From NCBI GenBank assembly GCA_964462125.1, contig CAYWXT010000271.1, forward strand, positions 1-7,262: a stretch of 7,262 bases of DNA, written 5' to 3'. This DNA is from JAWLFY01 sp964462125 (lineage in GTDB: Bacteria > Planctomycetota > Planctomycetia > Pirellulales > Pirellulaceae). Below the pieces are notes generated by a model. That model was not told the origin of the DNA. It saw nothing but the letters and a program-made list of their open reading frames with translations, and searched no databases. How positions within the stretch are numbered: the stretch's first letter is position 1; every line of letters begins with the position of its first letter. The position numbers were made by a program, and so were the translations under genes. Below are positions 5,788 to 7,262 of this stretch, piece by piece.

Positions 5788-7262
5788 CTGATTCCCCTTC
5801 CGCGCCCCGATATCGATATAGCAAGAACCGCCCGACGCGGGCCAGTTGCTCAAATTCCTCCGGCCGCTCCTCGACCCATGCGAGCGTCGAAGCATACCTC
5901 TCCATCCAATGATCGTCCCCTAAAGGAACGACCAAATGCGTGATCCGATGCTCGTGCAGATAGTCGTCCAATGCCTCGGCATTTGCTAGGTACAAGGGAC
6001 GAGCAACCCAATGCTCGCGTCGCGAACCCAGCGATGGATAATAGCGGTACTCGCACATACACAACCGCGCCCCGTCCAAATACCTCCCTGCAATATCATC
6101 GATCCGGCGCCGCAAAATCATGGAAAAATGGTTTGTATAGTCGCGATGCCACTGAATCGACAACATTGGTGTCGCTACCAATGCAGCCGCACCGGTTAAC
6201 GCCATGATCCTCAGTCTCCATCGCAATCCCCCCCACCGCAACAACTCACCACAGACAATCAGCACCAGGGCCGCATTGATCGTCATCAACCCCCATTCCA
6301 GCGCACTCCAGTCCAACGCAGAGTGCCGCACGATGCGAACGCCACGCTCTCGCATCCAGGTTCGCCATCCGTACTGCGGCGCCAAATGCCAGCCAACGGT
6401 CCCCACCACTGTCACCAAAACGAACAACTGGCTAAAGCGGACCGCCAGCGGACGCGCCCTCCCTTGCCGCCTCCACCATCCACCGCGGTGCAGCGCCCAG
6501 GCGACAGCGAGTATCGAACTGGCTGCCAATGGCAACCCGAACCGCACCGGATGGTACTGCAACTGCAGCATGTTGCGGGTACCCAGCTTTGTCTCCACCA
6601 CGTTGGGCGTGATGAAATAGATCGCGAGGCAACCGAGCAGGACGGCTGCCCACCACTGCGTCACCCAGCGGCCGCGCCAAATCAGCATCCCCGCTGTAAC
6701 CGGAATCGCAACCACCGCGGCCACGGTGAGCGGCCCTGACTGGACCAACCAGGCCCAACTGAGCATCTTCCACACCACGACGGTGCTGCCCCCGATCAAC
6801 GTGCTGGTGTGCGACTCCGGGCGCATCGTCGCCCATGCATCGGGAATCCCCAACGGCTCAAACCCTTTGGGATACAGCGGCGATCCAGCCAATCCCCAAT
6901 TGCGCAGGTACCAATACGCCCCCAGAACGCCGACACCCACCGCTGTTGACACGACCACCATCGCCGCCTGCCGCCACCCCCGCCGCCGCACCGCGACCAA
7001 CGCCGTCGCTGCTGCCGCCACCACGACATACCCGAGGGCATAGTACTTGATCCCCGCCAACAGGCCCGCTGCCACACCGAACATCCCAAGATCGATCCAT
7101 CGCCCTCGCTGGATGAATTCGTAGCCAAATAGCAATGTCGCCAGGAAGAGCGCCACCACTGCGACGTCGTTCTCCGCTGACGTGATTTGGCGCAGCACCG
7201 GCTGGGACGCCAGAATCGCCGCGGCCGCCAGCAGCCTCACAGGGGGAACCAATCGTAGTCGG
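5765..7262 (-). CDS. Polytopic GT-C/GT39-like glycosyltransferase, 5' partial
   Basis: Multi-pass membrane protein of at least 495 residues. The first codon counted here (7252) is TTG, and the frame stays open through the window edge (R-L-R upstream), so the N terminus is missing. Numbering from that codon, hydrophobic segments lie near 7-20, 28-47, 53-88, 96-116, 158-192, 200-216, 238-253, 273-290, 322-338 and 348-361. Features reminiscent of GT-C lipid-linked sugar transferases are SAENDVAVVALFLATLLFGY (25-44, the acidic loop before a helix), AAGLLAGIKYYALGYVVV (61-78), and YLRNWGLAGSPLYPKGF (115-131). A soluble tail of about 115 residues (380-495) follows the last helix. The catalytic first loop with its D-x-D/E motif would be in the missing part, so the family call is by topology and resemblance. 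It is the most upstream gene seen of the operon and ends in TAA at 5765, inside the next gene's start region. An O-antigen polymerase-like or other integral membrane protein is a less likely alternative. Confidence 0.7.
   Translation of the reverse strand, partial: RLRLVPPVRLLAAAAILASQPVLRQITSAENDVAVVALFLATLLFGYEFIQRGRWIDLGMFGVAAGLLAGIKYYALGYVVVAAAATALVAVRRRGWRQAAMVVVSTAVGVGVLGAYWYLRNWGLAGSPLYPKGFEPLGIPDAWATMRPESHTSTLIGGSTVVVWKMLSWAWLVQSGPLTVAAVVAIPVTAGMLIWRGRWVTQWWAAVLLGCLAIYFITPNVVETKLGTRNMLQLQYHPVRFGLPLAASSILAVAWALHRGGWWRRQGRARPLAVRFSQLFVLVTVVGTVGWHLAPQYGWRTWMRERGVRIVRHSALDWSALEWGLMTINAALVLIVCGELLRWGGLRWRLRIMALTGAAALVATPMLSIQWHRDYTNHFSMILRRRIDDIAGRYLDGARLCMCEYRYYPSLGSRREHWVARPLYLANAEALDDYLHEHRITHLVVPLGDDHWMERYASTLAWVEERPEEFEQLARVGRFLLYRYRGAEGESDEMASGR
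5793..5799 (-). promoter_or_regulatory. Shine-Dalgarno site of the DUF1559 gene
   Basis: The minus strand reads AAGGGGA, then 5 nt (ATCAG), then ATG at 5787. It lies within the last codons of the GT-C gene. It supports this start over the upstream ATG at 5895, which would lengthen the overlap to 131 bp. Confidence 0.6.

Noticed and set aside
5788..5895. Upstream extension of the DUF1559 protein to ATG 5895
   Set aside because: It would lengthen an already long prepilin leader by 36 residues and overlap the GT-C gene by 131 bp, whereas ATG 5787 has a good ribosome binding site.

Overview
The window reads as a high-GC planctomycete chromosome segment, probably Pirellulales-like. The evidence is a DUF1559 pseudopilin-type protein (a family hugely expanded in Planctomycetes), an iduronate-2-sulfatase-like exported sulfatase, a DUF1583-like exported protein, and an H-A-A-A-H-tailed Tat-like hypothetical protein of a planctomycete kind. 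This taxonomic call is inference from gene families; no rRNA or other marker is present. Every supported gene lies on the minus strand, and the long plus-strand open frames are GC-driven shadows.

In the direction of transcription (right to left), the right half holds a tightly packed operon. It starts with a polytopic GT-C/GT39-like membrane protein whose 5' end runs off the window (5765-7262). Next come a DUF1559 prepilin-like protein (4768-5787, overlapping the previous gene by 23 bp), a secreted or membrane-anchored DUF1583-like protein (3914-4771, ATGA overlap), and an M28-type zinc peptidase (3024-3917, ATGA overlap). The overlaps strongly suggest one transcript with translational coupling. 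A shared function, such as envelope or pseudopilus glycosylation and processing, is only a guess.

After a 335-bp gap with no convincing gene comes a 263-aa Tat-signal-like hypothetical protein with a Pro/Gly-rich, repeat-containing linker (1897-2688). A probable 56-aa small gene follows immediately (1730-1900, TTG start overlapping the TGA stop). It has no ATG start but a protein-like composition.

A further ~130-bp gap carries an imperfect inverted repeat, a possible -10 box and a strong AGGAGG ribosome binding site. These lead into the sulfatase (177-1598), which retains the complete type I sulfatase active site. Past its stop codon, the left edge of the window holds a perfect 16-bp-arm hairpin of a dispersed-repeat (REP-like) type.

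I found no tRNA, rRNA, CRISPR array, insertion sequence, phage gene or defence system. Nothing here is clearly a new system. The most worthwhile leads are the four-gene overlapping operon and the non-ATG small gene.
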